64,000 bases of DNA from Ditylenchus dipsaci (taxonomy: Eukaryota > Nematoda > Chromadorea > Rhabditida > Anguinidae). Below the pieces are notes generated by a model, which did not search any database, had not been told where the DNA came from, and saw only the letters and a program-made list of their open reading frames with translations. Where the stretch lies: NCBI GenBank assembly GCA_004194705.1, contig SADC01000438.1, positions 1-64,000 on the forward strand, written 5' to 3'. The translations under genes and the position numbers were made by a program. Shown piece by piece: positions 24,475 to 38,700 of the stretch; positions within the stretch are counted from its first letter, which is position 1, and each line of letters starts with the position of its first letter.

Positions 24475-24895
24475 AAGCGCACTCACTTACCTTAGACATG
24501 ATTCCGAGAAGTAGTCTTGACCATAAATGCATATAGAGTCTTTATTGCCACGGCCCAGTTGAAAAACATGGTAGGACATCCGAAATAGTCCAGAATTCAC
24601 TTTTTTAATAATTTTGCCATGAAAGTGGCCCTTTTTATTCCTTCCCTCCTAATACAGCCCTAAATCTCTTAAAAAATGTTTTGGCGGGAATTCAAAAAAA
24701 TATTTTTTTGAATTTTCCTAAATTTTTTACCTTGGGGACCAAGGCAAATCGAAAAAAAAAAATTTTTCGATTTTTCGGAAACCAAAGTGTTTCCGTGCCT
24801 ATTCAGAGCACGAGAATCAAAATGGGACGGGTCCTTCCCTTTCAGGAAAAGTAAATTTTTCGCTAGCTGTGGGGGGGGGGATTCTATAGTGTTAC
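24475..24895. repeat. E-family long repeat copy
   Basis: Runs from GCGCACTCACTTACCTTAGA through GTTGAAAAACATGGTAGGAC to TCTATAGTGTTACC. It matches the right half of the palindrome at 49480-50132 almost word for word, so this is one arm of that element. Confidence 0.65.
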
Positions 24896-26179
24896 CGCAT
24901 CCCCCCCCCCAAAAGGACGTTGAAAAATTTAGCTCCGAGGCTTAAATTAGAGTAAATACGGTAGATGGTAACTTTTTTGAGAAAAATTGCCAAAGAATAA
25001 GTAAAAAACACAATGCCAAAACACTATTTTGAATCAGGGGCTTCTCTTAGAGAGATACGGTAGTTTAATAGGAAAAAATTTTGATTGTGACTTGGGTGGA
25101 CTTTGCTGATTTTTTTTTAAATTAGCTAACTTGATAAGATTTTGTCATTTATATCAGCGCTTCAAGATGTGATTTTTATATGAAAAGTCGCTGAATTCCA
25201 TTTTCCTCCACAAGTATGGTCCTTTAAAACAGTCCTCACCCTAATTTTCATTTTTTGTTGCCCTTCTTTGATCCCACTGCAAATGTTATTTGTTTTGCTT
25301 CCTCTTTTGCTCTTTTACATTGCTATTTTATGCTAATACTTGCCTTTGGATAGTATCTATGCCGAGTGCCTAAAAATCAATGGGAAATTATTGTTGTTTG
25401 GTGCCAAAATCGTTTTTTGAGTTGGCTAAAATGACTTAATTGTTTTAAAAATGGCTAGCATTAGCACTTTGAAATTAAGTTTAAAATATAAGTTTTTGAT
25501 TTTATTTAATTCGTTGCTTGATTTTCTTAAACTTATTTTTCAATTTGTTATATTGAGTTGGTTCAAAATTTGTAAAAAGGTTCTACTTAAAAAACATTCT
25601 AACAGTCTCAAAAGCCAGTTTTCACTCTAAACTTTTGTCCCCCTTGATTATAGCACTGGATTCTGTGTGTCTATATGTCACAAATAATGTTGGGCATGTT
25701 CCGCTAGTCAGAATGAAAATCTATTTATATCATTCTACTCAGCGTAGTCGATTTAGTCTGTGAAAAAGTTATCAAAATTTGAAATTGTTTTATTTAAAAA
25801 AAGTTATGGCCACCTGAACATGGTTGAAAACTACAGGGGGGACCAAGGCATTTTGAAGTGAATTTTTAGTTTCCTTGCAGGACCGAGGCGTGGTCACAGG
25901 TTCAAATCCTGATGGTAGCATAGATCATTTTTTAAACTTACATACGTCAAATGCATGTTCCTGACACACTTCCTTAGAGCCTAGGAAGCCTACTAACCCT
26001 GCAGCTACAGCCTATTCTGGTCACTTTCACTAAAGCCAGCTTTCAGAGTCCCTTTTCGGACCAGGCACACAGGGTTTAGTTTAGTCCCATTTTCAACTTT
26101 TTTAAACCCAACTGGTTTTCGAGATTTTTGGAAGAAATAATATGAATTAAATTTAAAACTTTTTAAAACTTTTGGATTA
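24896..26179. other. no supported gene
   Basis: AT-rich. It has D-family ends (AGAGTAAATACGGTA at 24949-24963, TTAGAGAGATACGGTA at about 25047), a solo TGGTCCTTTAA end at 25205, and a tRNA-like CACAGGTTCAAATCCTGATG near 25895. Confidence 0.45.
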
Positions 26180-26603
26180 CAGTTAACTCTCCCGTTAACA
26201 TAATGGCAACAAGTTCGTTCCCGTCTTGGGTCCAACACACTTTTTTTAACCCAATTTTCAAAGTCTTTTACTTTTTTTTCGACGGTTTGGTCCCAAACAT
26301 TTCAATGATTCCGATTTTGCGGATGATTTTTGCAAAAGAAAAAAATCTGGAATTTAAAGGGCTGACTCTCTCTTTAACATAACGATATTTTGAAAAAGCG
26401 TTGTGTTAACGAGAGAATCTGCCCTTTAAATTCCAGAATTTTTTCCTTTACAAAAACGATCGGCGAAATCGAAATTTTGTGATATTTGGGACCAGACTGT
26501 CGAAAAAGAAAAAGTAAAAGACTTTGAAAATTGGGTTAAAAAAAGTGTCGGACCCAAGGCGGGAACGAACTTTTAGCCATTATGTTGACGGGAGAGTCAA
26601 CTG
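26180..26603. mobile_element. TA-flanked pogo-like MITE C3
   Basis: Ends CAGTTAACTCTCCCGTTAAC and GAGAGTCAACTG between TA. Body shares GGGTCCAACACACTTTTTTT, TTTGGTCCCAAAC and ATTCCGATTTTGC with the other C elements, while its terminal word (CCCGTTAACATAATGGC) is different and is echoed at the centre. Confidence 0.75.
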
Positions 26604-26778
26604 TAACTATATATTTCGGAATGCCTCATTTGCTTATATGGATTCCTTGTTGTCTGGTCTGATTGACCACCTCTCCAATTGCATCTATCATATTGGTTCA
26701 TTGGCCCACAAACTACTCCTTCTATTAATTAGGCAGGTTGAGCTCGACCTCTAAACTAAACCATTTTCTTGTTTACAG

Positions 26779-29700
26779 GAACCAGCCGGGGTTGCTAGCC
26801 GATCAACAAGGAAAAGAAGAAGAGCCTGAAATATTCCAACTACATAAATCTGCGGAAGAGACTATTCTATTGCCGGAAGAGGAGCAGGATCAGGCACATT
26901 TGACTATGAAAAAAGTGCGCTTCAGCGACGAAGAAGACAATCTTGACGGCGAAGTGGCTGCTTTTGCTGGCTACAACAATATACTCAATAACCAAATGGA
27001 TGCAGCAAATGGTGGCGATTCAGGCAATGCACAAAACAGTGTGAGTTAAAATAAAAAAATTTAATACCACATTCTTTCCAAAGGTCATCCTTTCCCCCGC
27101 CCTTTTTCAAAATCGTGTTTTTGGCATTGTGTTTCGACCTATTTTGGTGAGTTGTCTCAAGCAAGCTACCACCCATTTTGTAGCTCATCTCACTGGCTAC
27201 CAATTGAGTGGAAATTTGCCTGACAACAGTCTTCAAGAAATGAGTCAAAAACACAATGCCACAAACACGATTTTGAACGAGGGGGGGGGGGTTTGTTTTT
27301 TAAAAAGGATACGGTAAACCAAACATTAAATTAAATTATCCTGCAAAAAGGATCCGTATAAATTTAAATTGATACCCCTGAAAGTCAGTTTTTCAACTTG
27401 CAGAAATGCCCTTTAAAGCGCAGGCTGAGGCAAATTTATCTTTTGCTAAATTCTCCTAAAACAGAATGCCAAGAACATGATTTTGAACGCCCACTGGCCG
27501 CTAGGCTCCGACGATTTTTTTACCCCGATTTTTGTACTGTTTTGCCAGTTCTTTTTTGAGAGTCTGGTCGCAAATATCGCAAGGATGCCGATTTTGCCGA
27601 TTGTTTTTCAAAATACAAACATTTTTCACTCTAAAAAATCAAAACACCCTATTTCGGAATAGGGGGCCGGTTTAAAGAAGTTTTGATTTTTTAGTGAAAA
27701 CATCTTAGGTTTCTGAAAAACGATCGGCAGAATCGTAATGAGGCAAATTTATCTTTTGCTAAATTCATGACTGTGGCAGAATCGTAATCCTTGCGATATT
27801 TGGCACCAGATTGTCGAAACAGAACTGGCAAAACAGTACGAAAATCGAAATAAAAAAATCGTTGGACCCTAGGCGTGAACGAACTTTTGGGGGTGCCGGT
27901 TTAAAGAGGTTTGACTGTATAAGTAGGTTACAGGTTCGAATCCCGGTAGGGGCTAACATTATTTTTTCATGACTAAAATAGTGTACTTAGCAGTGCTGTA
28001 AATCTCAGAATTTCGGTACCGCACCGGGCACCATTCCGGAAAATCTCGGCGCGGGCACCGCACCAGGCACCTACTTTCGAAATTGCTGCACCGGGCACCG
28101 CGCAGCGACCAAAAAATTTTCGGCACCGGACACCGCACCGTCACCGGTGCCGTTACAGCACTGGTACTTAGCATACTTGCATGTTTGGAAAATAGGGCGC
28201 CAGCGCCGGCGCCAGGCTTTCGAAATTTCGGGTGGTGTTGGGTGGGGTTCAATGCCTATTTTTTTCGATCAAGGTGGGGAGGTTATGACCCCCCATTGCG
28301 GCCCTGGTGGTATCGAGTATAAGGCAGTGCTTGGTTATCGGTATTCAGGTGGCAGTGGCTTGGTAGTGGTACTGAGGTGGCGGTATACAGGTAGGGGTAC
28401 CACTGTCGAAAATATAAAAAACATCTAAAATTTCTAAAACTAGAAAAATTTCAAATTTCCAACTTTTGCAGGAAAATGGAGAATCAATGAAGGAACTGAG
28501 AGCCAGACTCAAAGAGCAGCAAGAACATATTCAGATGCTCAGCGAGACGCTAAAAAGGGTAGAAGAAACGGGTGTTCAACAGCCGCAGGGACTCAGAGGC
28601 GTCAACCACCTGATCAACTCTACTCTGACCACATGGACCAGGCACAAACAGGTGGGATTGGCGTTTTAAATGCCGCAATAAAAAACAATTTTGAAATTGC
28701 AGGATTGATGAACTGGAGAAGGAGAACCAAGAAAAAGAGACCACCATTGACGATCTTCGCCGAGGGTTGAGCAACGCTCTGGAAGTTGCTTCCAAGTAAG
28801 GTTTAGGGTTAGAGGATTCGAAGTCCTAGAAAATCAGCTCGCAATGACTGTGACCTGGGAGTAACTTCCATTAAAAAATTATTCTTCTGCAGTCGAGCCT
28901 GGATAAAACGACACATCTCTCAAGTTCGTTCCGCCTAGTGTCCGACACTTTTTTTTACCTCGATTTTGGAAAGTTTTCAGCAGCTCTTTTTTTATACAAT
29001 CTGGTCCCAGGCATCGTAAGAAACGTAATTGGCAAAAACTTTCGAAAATCAAGGTGAAAAATATGTCGGACCCTAGGCGGGAAGTAACTTTTGGAAGGTG
29101 TAGTTGTATGGAGGTACGACTGCAGTGCGTGTTCCATTTCCTGACCAGTAATGGGTCCGCCCTGCCCCGGTACGTGGCGCGGTCTGGGATAATGGTCTAG
29201 TTCGCCTCGTTGCGTGGGGGTGCCGGGGCGCGAAAAAAATTCCGAGGCGCGGTGTCAGGCAGAGGCAAAATGTGGGGACGGGGTATGGGGCGCTTCAGAG
29301 CCTCACTATTTATCCTAAACTTTGCAATAAAAATTCAATTTTCAAAATTTTCAGTTAAAATTGGCCTTACGAACTGTTTCGAAGCATAATTTCAGCAGTA
29401 AAAACCTCCAGTACTGCTTTTTGGCCCGGTGCGCCCCATCCCGGGGCATGGGGTGGTGCCAGGGCCATTATCTGGAACCCTTGGGGCGTGGGCAGTCCGG
29501 GCGGTGGTCTGGAGATCACATGGGCGTGGGGCGGTGTAGAGGCGAAAATCTCCTGCTAACCCATCACGGTTCCTAACAAATCCAGCTCCACAGCTCTGAA
29601 TGTCCACTTTAAGTGGTACGACGGTCACTCAAACTTCTAAAAACTCTTTGGTGCCCATATCAGGCTTTAAGTCATTTTTTTAATTTTTGCTGGCTTTCAG

Positions 29701-32700
29701 AGGCGAGCAGCCAAATTTACGAGAAATTTGGGCATGCTAAGTACAAAATAAATTCATCAAAATTTTTGTCCAGGTCGCAGTCAGGGTCCTCCTTGTCGAA
29801 CAATAGTTTTTGCTTGACTTTCTTTCTACACTTATATTTTTTTAGCAGCGTGAGCAATGGGTACAGTGAAAAGAGGAGGTACTCCACAATATTTTCGTTT
29901 AAAAGATAAAAATATTGTTTGTCAATTCAGGAATACATTCAGAAAATATCCAGCTTCGAAGCCGACATAATGAAGTTGGAACAAAAACTTTCAAATGCCA
30001 CAGAAGAAAGGTCTTCTTTATTTAATTTTTTTTTTAATTTTCATGTATTTTTTGTAGGAGTACTATAAAAAGCACTATAACACAAGTCATGACAACCACA
30101 CACTTCCAACAACTATTCTAATGGTATTTTTGGAACTTTTGCTGAACATATTTAACTAAATTTTGTCGGTACTTCTTTAGTCCCCCCATACTCGGATTTT
30201 TTGAAAATTGACCCAAAATCACCCCCGAACTCATTTTTTCTGCACAACAAGATACGAGAAGCATTTCTAAACACTTTCTGAGTAAGAAATGTTGAAATTT
30301 ATCAAAAAAATGCCACCCGCCTCTTGAGGGTAGATAGTCATTTTCGGGTATTTTAGGGTCATTTTGGGTGATTTATCACATTATTCTTGCTGGAGCTGGG
30401 CAAAAAGACTCTATATGCATTTTATGGTCAAGAGTACTTCTCGGAATCATGTCTAAGGTAAGTGTGTGCGCGCATCTCTAACTCTCAAGCCCCCTGCGCC
30501 CCCTTCGGGGCGCAGGGGGCTTGGGGGCTTGGAGTTGAGATGCGCACACCACATACCTTAGACACAAATCACTCGAAAGCGACTCTGGATGCATGAAAAA
30601 GCATGCATACCAGAGTTATTTATGCGGTATGCCCCAGAAAGCACATGGATTTCAGACGGTCGCGAATGAAATAGTCGCAAAATGATAGTCGTTATACGAA
30701 CATTCACATACCTTTCAGGCATAATTGGGCACCTTCAAAAAACCACCACCGACGCTGAATGAATGTCGCTAAATTTTGACACCGACGCTACTCCACCGCC
30801 ACCGGCGGCTCCTTATATTTCGCTGTCGCCTGGTGGAGCCGAAATAATGACATGCTATAATGACATTGAATAATGATATTGCTAAATGTGTGCACCGCCG
30901 CTGCCACCGCCCCTCATACTACGCCGCCGCCGTCGGCACCTCATTTTTCACCACCGCCTGCGGCGGCGGTGGCGGCGGCGATCCAACTATGCCTTCAAGG
31001 TTAATGACCAACGCCGATTAAACCAAAAAGTCAAATTTCGGTCAAATTCTAAAACATGTTTTAGTTTAATCTAGCCTAATTTAGTTTAATTAAGACATGT
31101 AGGGTTGTCGAGTACTCGAAATTTTCGAGTACTCGACTCGAAACTCGAAAAATTTCGAATAATACTCGAGATTACTCGATTTCGAGTACTCGACTCGACA
31201 ACCCTAAAGACATGGCTGCCATTTTTTAAGATTGGTTTTTTGGCACCCGAATCTTTTTCAGTATTTTGCCTCAAGTATTTTTTTAGTTTGAAATTAGATT
31301 GACCCTTTTTCTGACGAGAATGGTCAAAATGACATTTTTACACAAATGTTACATTTTTTCAATTTCCCGAGACGGCAGCCTTGAATTAAGACCTGAAAAA
31401 GCTGTCAAACTAATTTGTGAAGGAGTGAGAAAAAGAGAAATATAATCAAATTCAGCCTCAAATATGGAAATGTGAGGGTGGAAAACATTTTTTCACAAAA
31501 CCCAAAACCACCAAAAATTTGCAGCAATGAACGGGAGTATCAGCGACCGGGATGATTTTGGCAAAGAGTTGATGTTGGCCAACAAACGCAAATACCATCT
31601 GGAGAGCAAGGTTAGCAGTTGGAGCACGACCTAACTGAGGCGCAGAACAGTGTGCAACACCTGGACCGCAGCCTCAAAAGCTCGGAAAAGTATTTGTGGT
31701 TGGAGAAGGAGAAAAGTGCTGTGTTGGAGCAGGAGCGCAAGTCCCTAAATGAGGAGCTGGACTGGTTGAGGAGTGACAACGACTACTTGAAGCGCCAGAT
31801 TGAGGCGATGAACCAGGAGAAGGCCAGCGGACTGGAATCTTCAGGAGATGAGGGTCCCAGATCACCTTCTGCTGAGGCTAGGCCATCTGAAAAAGATAGG
31901 TTGGGCGAGGTGGAGAGACTCCACAAAGACTACGAGCTCAAAATTAGTGATGTGCTGCAGATGAAAACCAGCTAGAGTGGCGCCTTGGCGAGATCACCAA
32001 GAATTGGAATGATGCTAAGTGGAGGTAGGCAATTTTTAGTTATTTTAAAAAAAATTTAGGATTTCAAATTTTTCGGTAGTTGCCAGACGTGCTATATTTA
32101 TAGGATTTTCTCTGGTTCTCGAATGGCCAATTGACCCGCATGAGTGGCTGGTCGTTTTCCACAGTTGGCTAAAAAGTCAAGATTGGGCAAATGCATATTC
32201 CCAAAATTTTCGAAATTTTTTTGAATTTTCGAATATTTTGCAATTTTTTGAAATTCGGTCTAAATTTATCGAAAGAAATAAGCTGGATATTTTTGTGATC
32301 TTTTTTCTAATGTATGATCTCTGAATTTTTACAAACAAATAATTTTCGAACCACAGAGGTACCAAGGCATAGTAATTGTCTGATTTGCAGTTGGCCGGCC
32401 AATTCGAAATTTCCGACCCATGTAGGGTCAGCCGATACCGGATATTTTCAATTCCCGACTAAAAAGTCGAAAACGAAGGGTCGGATTGTCAACCTTATCG
32501 ATTAGTACTTCTCCACAAATGTGGAGTATATGATACTAGCGCTCTTTTTTCCAGTCACCATTATCCATCATTTAATTTCATTTTTTACTAACAGGCGACC
32601 AACAACGAAAAATTAAAAAATTATGGTGCTACTGGAATATGACCCTCCCCCAATAATTTTTAGGGCACCTCAAACCATACTTTTTTTTAGCTCCAGTCAT

Positions 32701-35700
32701 ACTCCCGCGGATCACGGGTCAATTTTTTGAACGCTTTTTGTTTCTATCTCGGCTCCCAGCCATCACTTCTCACCGATTTTAACAGATCTATAAGAAAATT
32801 GGCCCTGCTCTACAACATAGGAATAACATATTTGCTATAATAACGTTCGAACCCAGTTTCTGCGTGACCCGCAAGTCAGTGACCGCGGGTCAAATTGGCG
32901 AATTTGGGACGCAGGTCAGCCGAAAAATATACCGTATTCTCTCTAATAGAACCACATGTGGTTCTATTTTTCAACCTTCTGAAGATATTCAAGCATTGCA
33001 GCATACGCGCATAAATTCTTTATTTCGGACTTGGTTCGGTTTAGGAAGGACGCTTATTTAACTATACTTTTTATTTATTTTTGTTTTTATGGCAGTCATG
33101 GTTATATCAATAACCTATATGAATAGTTTAAAAAGTAATTTTGTTGATCAAGGTGATTATTGTCACCCCGTCACCATACTCAACTTGATCGACCTAAAAA
33201 ATAAAATATATATATAGTAAAAATAGGCGTCCCCCCTAAACCAGAACAGGTCCAAAACTCATCATCACTCTAGAGATATATCATTATTTTGAACTATTTT
33301 CGCGCTTCCTCAAGACCGATTTCTTGTATCTGCTCAGCCAACTTCTTCTCATCTTGCGCGAGCTTCACCTTGCCTCGACCACTCGGAACCGACCCAAGTT
33401 TCCTGAAGCAGTGAATGGCGTCGTCCTCATATCCATCGGTGGCATTGGGAACTGCGCACGATTTGAATGACTCAACGATGAGCTCTTTTAAGAGATTCTC
33501 CCAGGCCTCGACAATCCATCGGAGTTAGAAGGCCGTTGGCGCAGCTTGAGAGTGTTAAGGGGTGTGGTTCTATTAGAGAGTGTGGTTCTAATAGAGAGAA
33601 TACGGTAGTTCTTATTTTAACTCTATCGTGTAGAGCAGGGTCGATTTACCCTTAGATGTGTTGCCAGAATTAAAAAATTAGAAAAAATAGCTTTCGGGTG
33701 CTTGACCCTTGACCCGTCACCCGCGGAAGTATGACTGGATTTTTTTGAAACATGCTGAAATTAGTACAGTGTGTCCTTGAGCTTAAGGCCCAAAGCCTAA
33801 TCCTTATTTCTAAGCCCAAAAATTATCGGGGGAGGTGGCTATTCCAGTAGAGTCCAATTTGCCTTACTCCTCCGTTTGGTATTTTGTGAAGTTAAGCTGT
33901 CGATCAAATGGATGATTCAATATACGGCGAAACTCTTTTTACAGAAATGCTTCCTATCCTCTAAATATATTTACACAGGGCAAGAATCTGATGTTTATGT
34001 AGCCAAAGATAGGGACGCCGATAATAGCGCCACCGTGTATTATGTCGAAAATACGATTTTCGCTCTTGTTTACCGTATTTCCTCCGATAGAAGCCCGGGC
34101 TTCTATTTTTGGATGCTTAAAGGGGGAGTGTATTTCCTTTCCGTATCTGGTCCCGCATGGAAATTGCTTAATTTCAAATTAAACAACATTTATAGGTTGC
34201 AGGTTCGAGTCTCTCTGGGTGTGAACTTTATTTGTTTCACAATTTATTCACTAGTAAGATATCAAAATAATTCTAATAGTCTTGCGAACGCAGGAAGATT
34301 ATCAGGAAATATTTCGCATGTATATCTATGCTGGGGGAGGGGTGGATGGTGATGATGATGCTGAATAGGCAGGGGACCTTATTCAATCAAACCTTTTCTT
34401 TGGTAAATAAAACTGTGCAAGCGACCGAATTATCGAAGAAATTTTCAGTATAGAATTTTTTTGACAAGTACCTCGTGCATGCCTGAGTATATAAAATGCT
34501 ATCACTATTAGAGTATATGGTCTATGGCTGACTTTCTTTTACAGTCAAACCTCGTTATAGTGCGACCCCAAAAGTTCGTTCTAGCCTCGGGTCCGACACT
34601 TTTTTGAACTCGATTTTTGAAGATTTTTGCAAGTTTTTTTTTTACAGTCTGGTCCCAAATATCGTATGGGTTCCGATTTTGCGATCGTTTTTCTGAAAAC
34701 TAAAATTTTTTCTTCTAAAAAAGCAAAACCTCGATATAGTGCGACCACATTTTTAAAAAGGGTCGCACTATATCGAGGTTTTGCTTTTTTAAAAGAAAAA
34801 ATTTTAGGTTTTAGAAAAACGATCGGCAAAATCGGAATCCTGACGATATTTGGGACCAGATTGTAAAAACAGAACTTACAAAAATTTTCAAAATCGAGGT
34901 AAAAAAAGTGTCGGACCCGAGGCTGGAACGAACTTTTGGGGTCGCACTATAACGAGGTTTGACTGTACTTCAAAATGAAAATTATATTATGATTTTTGAC
35001 AAAAAAGCAATTATGGAAATGTTTCCGATGGATTGATTGGTATTTTTTAGTCTGAGTTCAGCTAAATCACTGAAAAATGTGAAAAAAATAAAGTTCACAT
35101 CCAGAGAGACTCGAACCTGCAACACATAAATGTGGTTTAATTTGAATTAAAACGATTTCCATGCGGGACCAGATACGGAAAAGAAATACACTCCCTTTAA
35201 AAATCGGAAAATTTGGATTCGATCTTGTAATTTTTAATGCTAAACAAAATCTAGAAAGTGGAATCGGTAGAGCTTCTGCCAAAAATATTTATAGAGCTTT
35301 ACCATTTTCCAACCACCAAACATTTCAGAGTGGAGAGAGTTGGAGTCTGCTTTGGCTCACAAAACTACGAGTTGGACCAGTCAGCCAACCGGATCAAGCA
35401 GTTGGAGTCTGTGTTGGCTACGTGAGTGACTTCAGATTTTAAAAAAACTAGCTCACCAATCTTACCCATATATTTATAGGCCAGTGACCAACATGAGCGA
35501 GGAAATCAACTGGCTCAAGGAAGAGGTGCGCAAATTGGGCGAGGAAAGGGCCAAGTCTGACTGGAAATTAGGGGAGGTGGGCTCAACCATATTAAATTTT
35601 TATAAAAAAAATATAAAAAAATTTCAGGTCACGCAATACTGGAACGATGCCAAGTGGAGGTGGGTATTGAATAAGTTTTTATTATTTTTTGCAAATTTAT

Positions 35701-38700
35701 TTTAGGATTGGGGAGTTGGAGGGTGAGCTTAGCCATGTGAAGCATTCTCTGGAGGAGGCACAAAGACGCAATTCGGAATTGGAGAACCAGTGAGTTTCCC
35801 AAAACACTCTTTCTATTTTGACTGGCGCGTAGCTTTTTTTGATGCCAGTTTTTTTTTCAAGCCCTCTCAGTATAAAGAGGGTCGTGCAGCCATAATTAAG
35901 CCCTTCAAAAAACCACCACAATTGGGCACCTTCAAAAAACCACCACCGCCGCCGCCAGCGGCGAATAAATTTCGCTGAATTTTGACGGGGGGGGGGCATA
36001 AATGATCGGTTCTGTAAGAGTTCGTGCTGAAATCGTGCTAAACGTGTGCGCCGCCGTTGCTGCCGCCGCGTCCCTCCATTTCGCCGCCACCGCCACCCTT
36101 ATACCACGCCGCTGGCGCCGGTGGCACCAAATTTTTCATCGCCGTCGCCTGACAGAGCCAGCGGCGGTGGCGGCGATCCAACTATGCGTGAAGCTAATGA
36201 GATCAGCTCCTTGCACAATATTTTAGGATAGTCAACAGCCCCGCAACCTCGCAGCATATAATTTGAAATTTTCGGAGTCGGTGCCGTGAGCTGGTGCGGG
36301 TGCCGCAATTCTAAGATTTACAACACTGGGTGGTTCAACTGTAGGCTGTTCAATTGTACCATATTAAAAATTTAAATTTCAAAATTTATTGTATGCTTTG
36401 AAAAATTTAGGAAAAAAATATTCCTACCATTCCAATGATCCGGCTTCTTCCAATACGATTTAAAATTAATCCGGCTAGCTACCCAGAAATTTCCAATAAA
36501 TAGAATTTTTGACCTTACTAGCAAATACCCCTCCGAACAATTTTTCATTTAAGCAAAAAAAACCAAATTTATGTCTCAGACCCAGAAAAAAGGGAGTAAG
36601 ACAGTTATTAGTCACAAATTCCACATGCTGGCTTACCTCCTAGCCTAAAGGCCAAGTCTAAATTTGTTGTTTTAAAGGGTAGTTACAGCGATTTTGAAAA
36701 GGTCCGATTGTCGAGGGAAGGAAGGTAGTCGGTAGTAGCGCCAAATTTTTGATTCAGAGAAGCCCGCTTATCACAGATATTTGGGCAGTCTAGTTAGATC
36801 TTAAAAAGCGCTTGAGTATTCCACTTCTAAATTTTTATAAACTCATGTTCAGCTCTGAACTCAGACGGGAAATCGACAATTTGCGGCAGGAAAAAGGGCA
36901 TTTGGAATGGAGAACCACCGAGCTCAACCAGGCCTACAATGATGCTAAATGGAGGTAGTGTAGCAGACACACTTTTAAACGGCTAATTCTCAGAAAAAAT
37001 TGCAGGATCGGTGAATTAGAGGCTGAAGTAGGGCGGAAATCTGATCACATACAGTATCTGGAGTCTGGAGGTGGTGATCAAAGAAATTTGTGAGATTTTT
37101 TAAATTCAGTAATACTTTGATATAGTAGCCATAGGCTGGCATGACATATTTCATACAGTTATGCCTATTGTTGTTCATTTAAAATGGCTGTAAGCATAGT
37201 ATGGGCAGGGGAGCAAAAGACTTAATGTCAGTCAAATTGCAAAAACAGCAAAATTTACCAAACAACCTAATATTTTGTCGACCAAATAAAACATGGTGGA
37301 TTGCAGTGAAGAAGAGAGGAGAAATTTGCACAGACAACTGGACGAGCTCAGGGATCAGAAGAGCAAAGTGGAGTGGAGGTTGGGCGAGGTGAAACAGTTC
37401 TGGAATGACTCCAAGTGGAGGTTGGCTATTACTTAAATGGCTTATTATTGTGTAGTATTCTATAAATGCCTGATTGCAGAATAAATGAACTAGAAGAGTG
37501 TGTCAAACAAAAGGATAGCCAGCTCAGAGACGCCTCGTTCAAAGCCCAGCAAATGGCGGAGAGTAGGTAGGGGGTGTTTGTTCTGTATATTTTCCCCGAC
37601 TGACATACGAGTCGTATGTACGACTCGATACACTTTTTTCAAATTTTTTCAAAATCGCGCCTTCTGGTGCTCAGTTTTGGGACACACGTTTGAGCCCGTC
37701 CTAACATGCGCTGGCCTACCTGAAGCCTGAGCCTAAACCTAAATAAAAAAAAATTGAAAAAACATGCAAAAAACCGAAGTTACAAAACGCGCCAATTCAA
37801 AAAAAGTGTATCGAGTCACAATGTGTATCGAGTCGTCGTTATACCATTTTCCCCTAACAAGCGTTGTTCAAATTGGGATAGCAAAATATTGGCTGACCTA
37901 GAATTCAGTCTTCGGTCCAAACACCTAATTCGGATCAATTGTTTCATAAACTTATGCCAATATTGGCCCTAAGTTTTCTACAATTATCGTAACTTGTTTG
38001 GGTATTATGGGTAGTAGTGGTAGAGTATGGGTCAAATTGAATCACCGCACCGAATCACTGACACCCAATAACTTTTTTATTTTTTCACCTTTTCCAAATC
38101 TGAGTCAAAATAATGAAATCCAGTCCTCAATTCTGTGCATTCACCTTTTTTAGCTCAATTTTTTTATATTTTTGTCAAAACTGATTCGTCGGTCTAGTCC
38201 AAAATATCGCAAGGATTCCAATTTCGCCGATCGTTTCTCAAAAAGTTAAAATTTTGACCATTAAGACCGCGCGTTTCGATTAGCCGTCGCCCTATTTTGA
38301 AAATGAAGGGTTGAAAATAGGGTGACGGCTTATCGAGAGGCACGGGTCTTAATGGTCAAAATTTTAACTTTTTGAGAAACAATCCGCAAAATTGGAATCC
38401 TTGCGATATTTCGGACTAGATCGACGAATCAGTTTTTGGCAAAAAAAATTTAAAAAATGAGCTAAAAAAGTGTCGGACCCTAGGCGTGAACTAACTTTTG
38501 GGGTGACGGTTTATCGAGAGTCGACTGTATTATGACTAAGAAACGGTCAATTGACTGTCGATGGACCGGTAAAATGGAAGAATTCGACCCATCGTTAGAA
38601 ATGAGATATGATTTAAGTTATACCAGTTGCCGAGAAATGGCTCTTTCTAGTCGATCACTTAGAATTTCAATATCAATTTCATAAGTTTGAATGACACCAC

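Larger units (their letters stand above)
32695..33745. mobile_element. palindromic element carrying a nested D element
   Basis: Outer inverted ends CCAGTCATACTCCCGCGG and CCGCGGAAGTATGACTGG, with GGGTCAA/TTGACCC just inside. The D-family element at 32932-33605 interrupts it. No target duplication is obvious. Confidence 0.6.

Noticed and set aside
33876..34352. 158-codon open frame on the plus strand
   Set aside because: It crosses the left end of a D-type element and a tRNA-like segment; no family resemblance.
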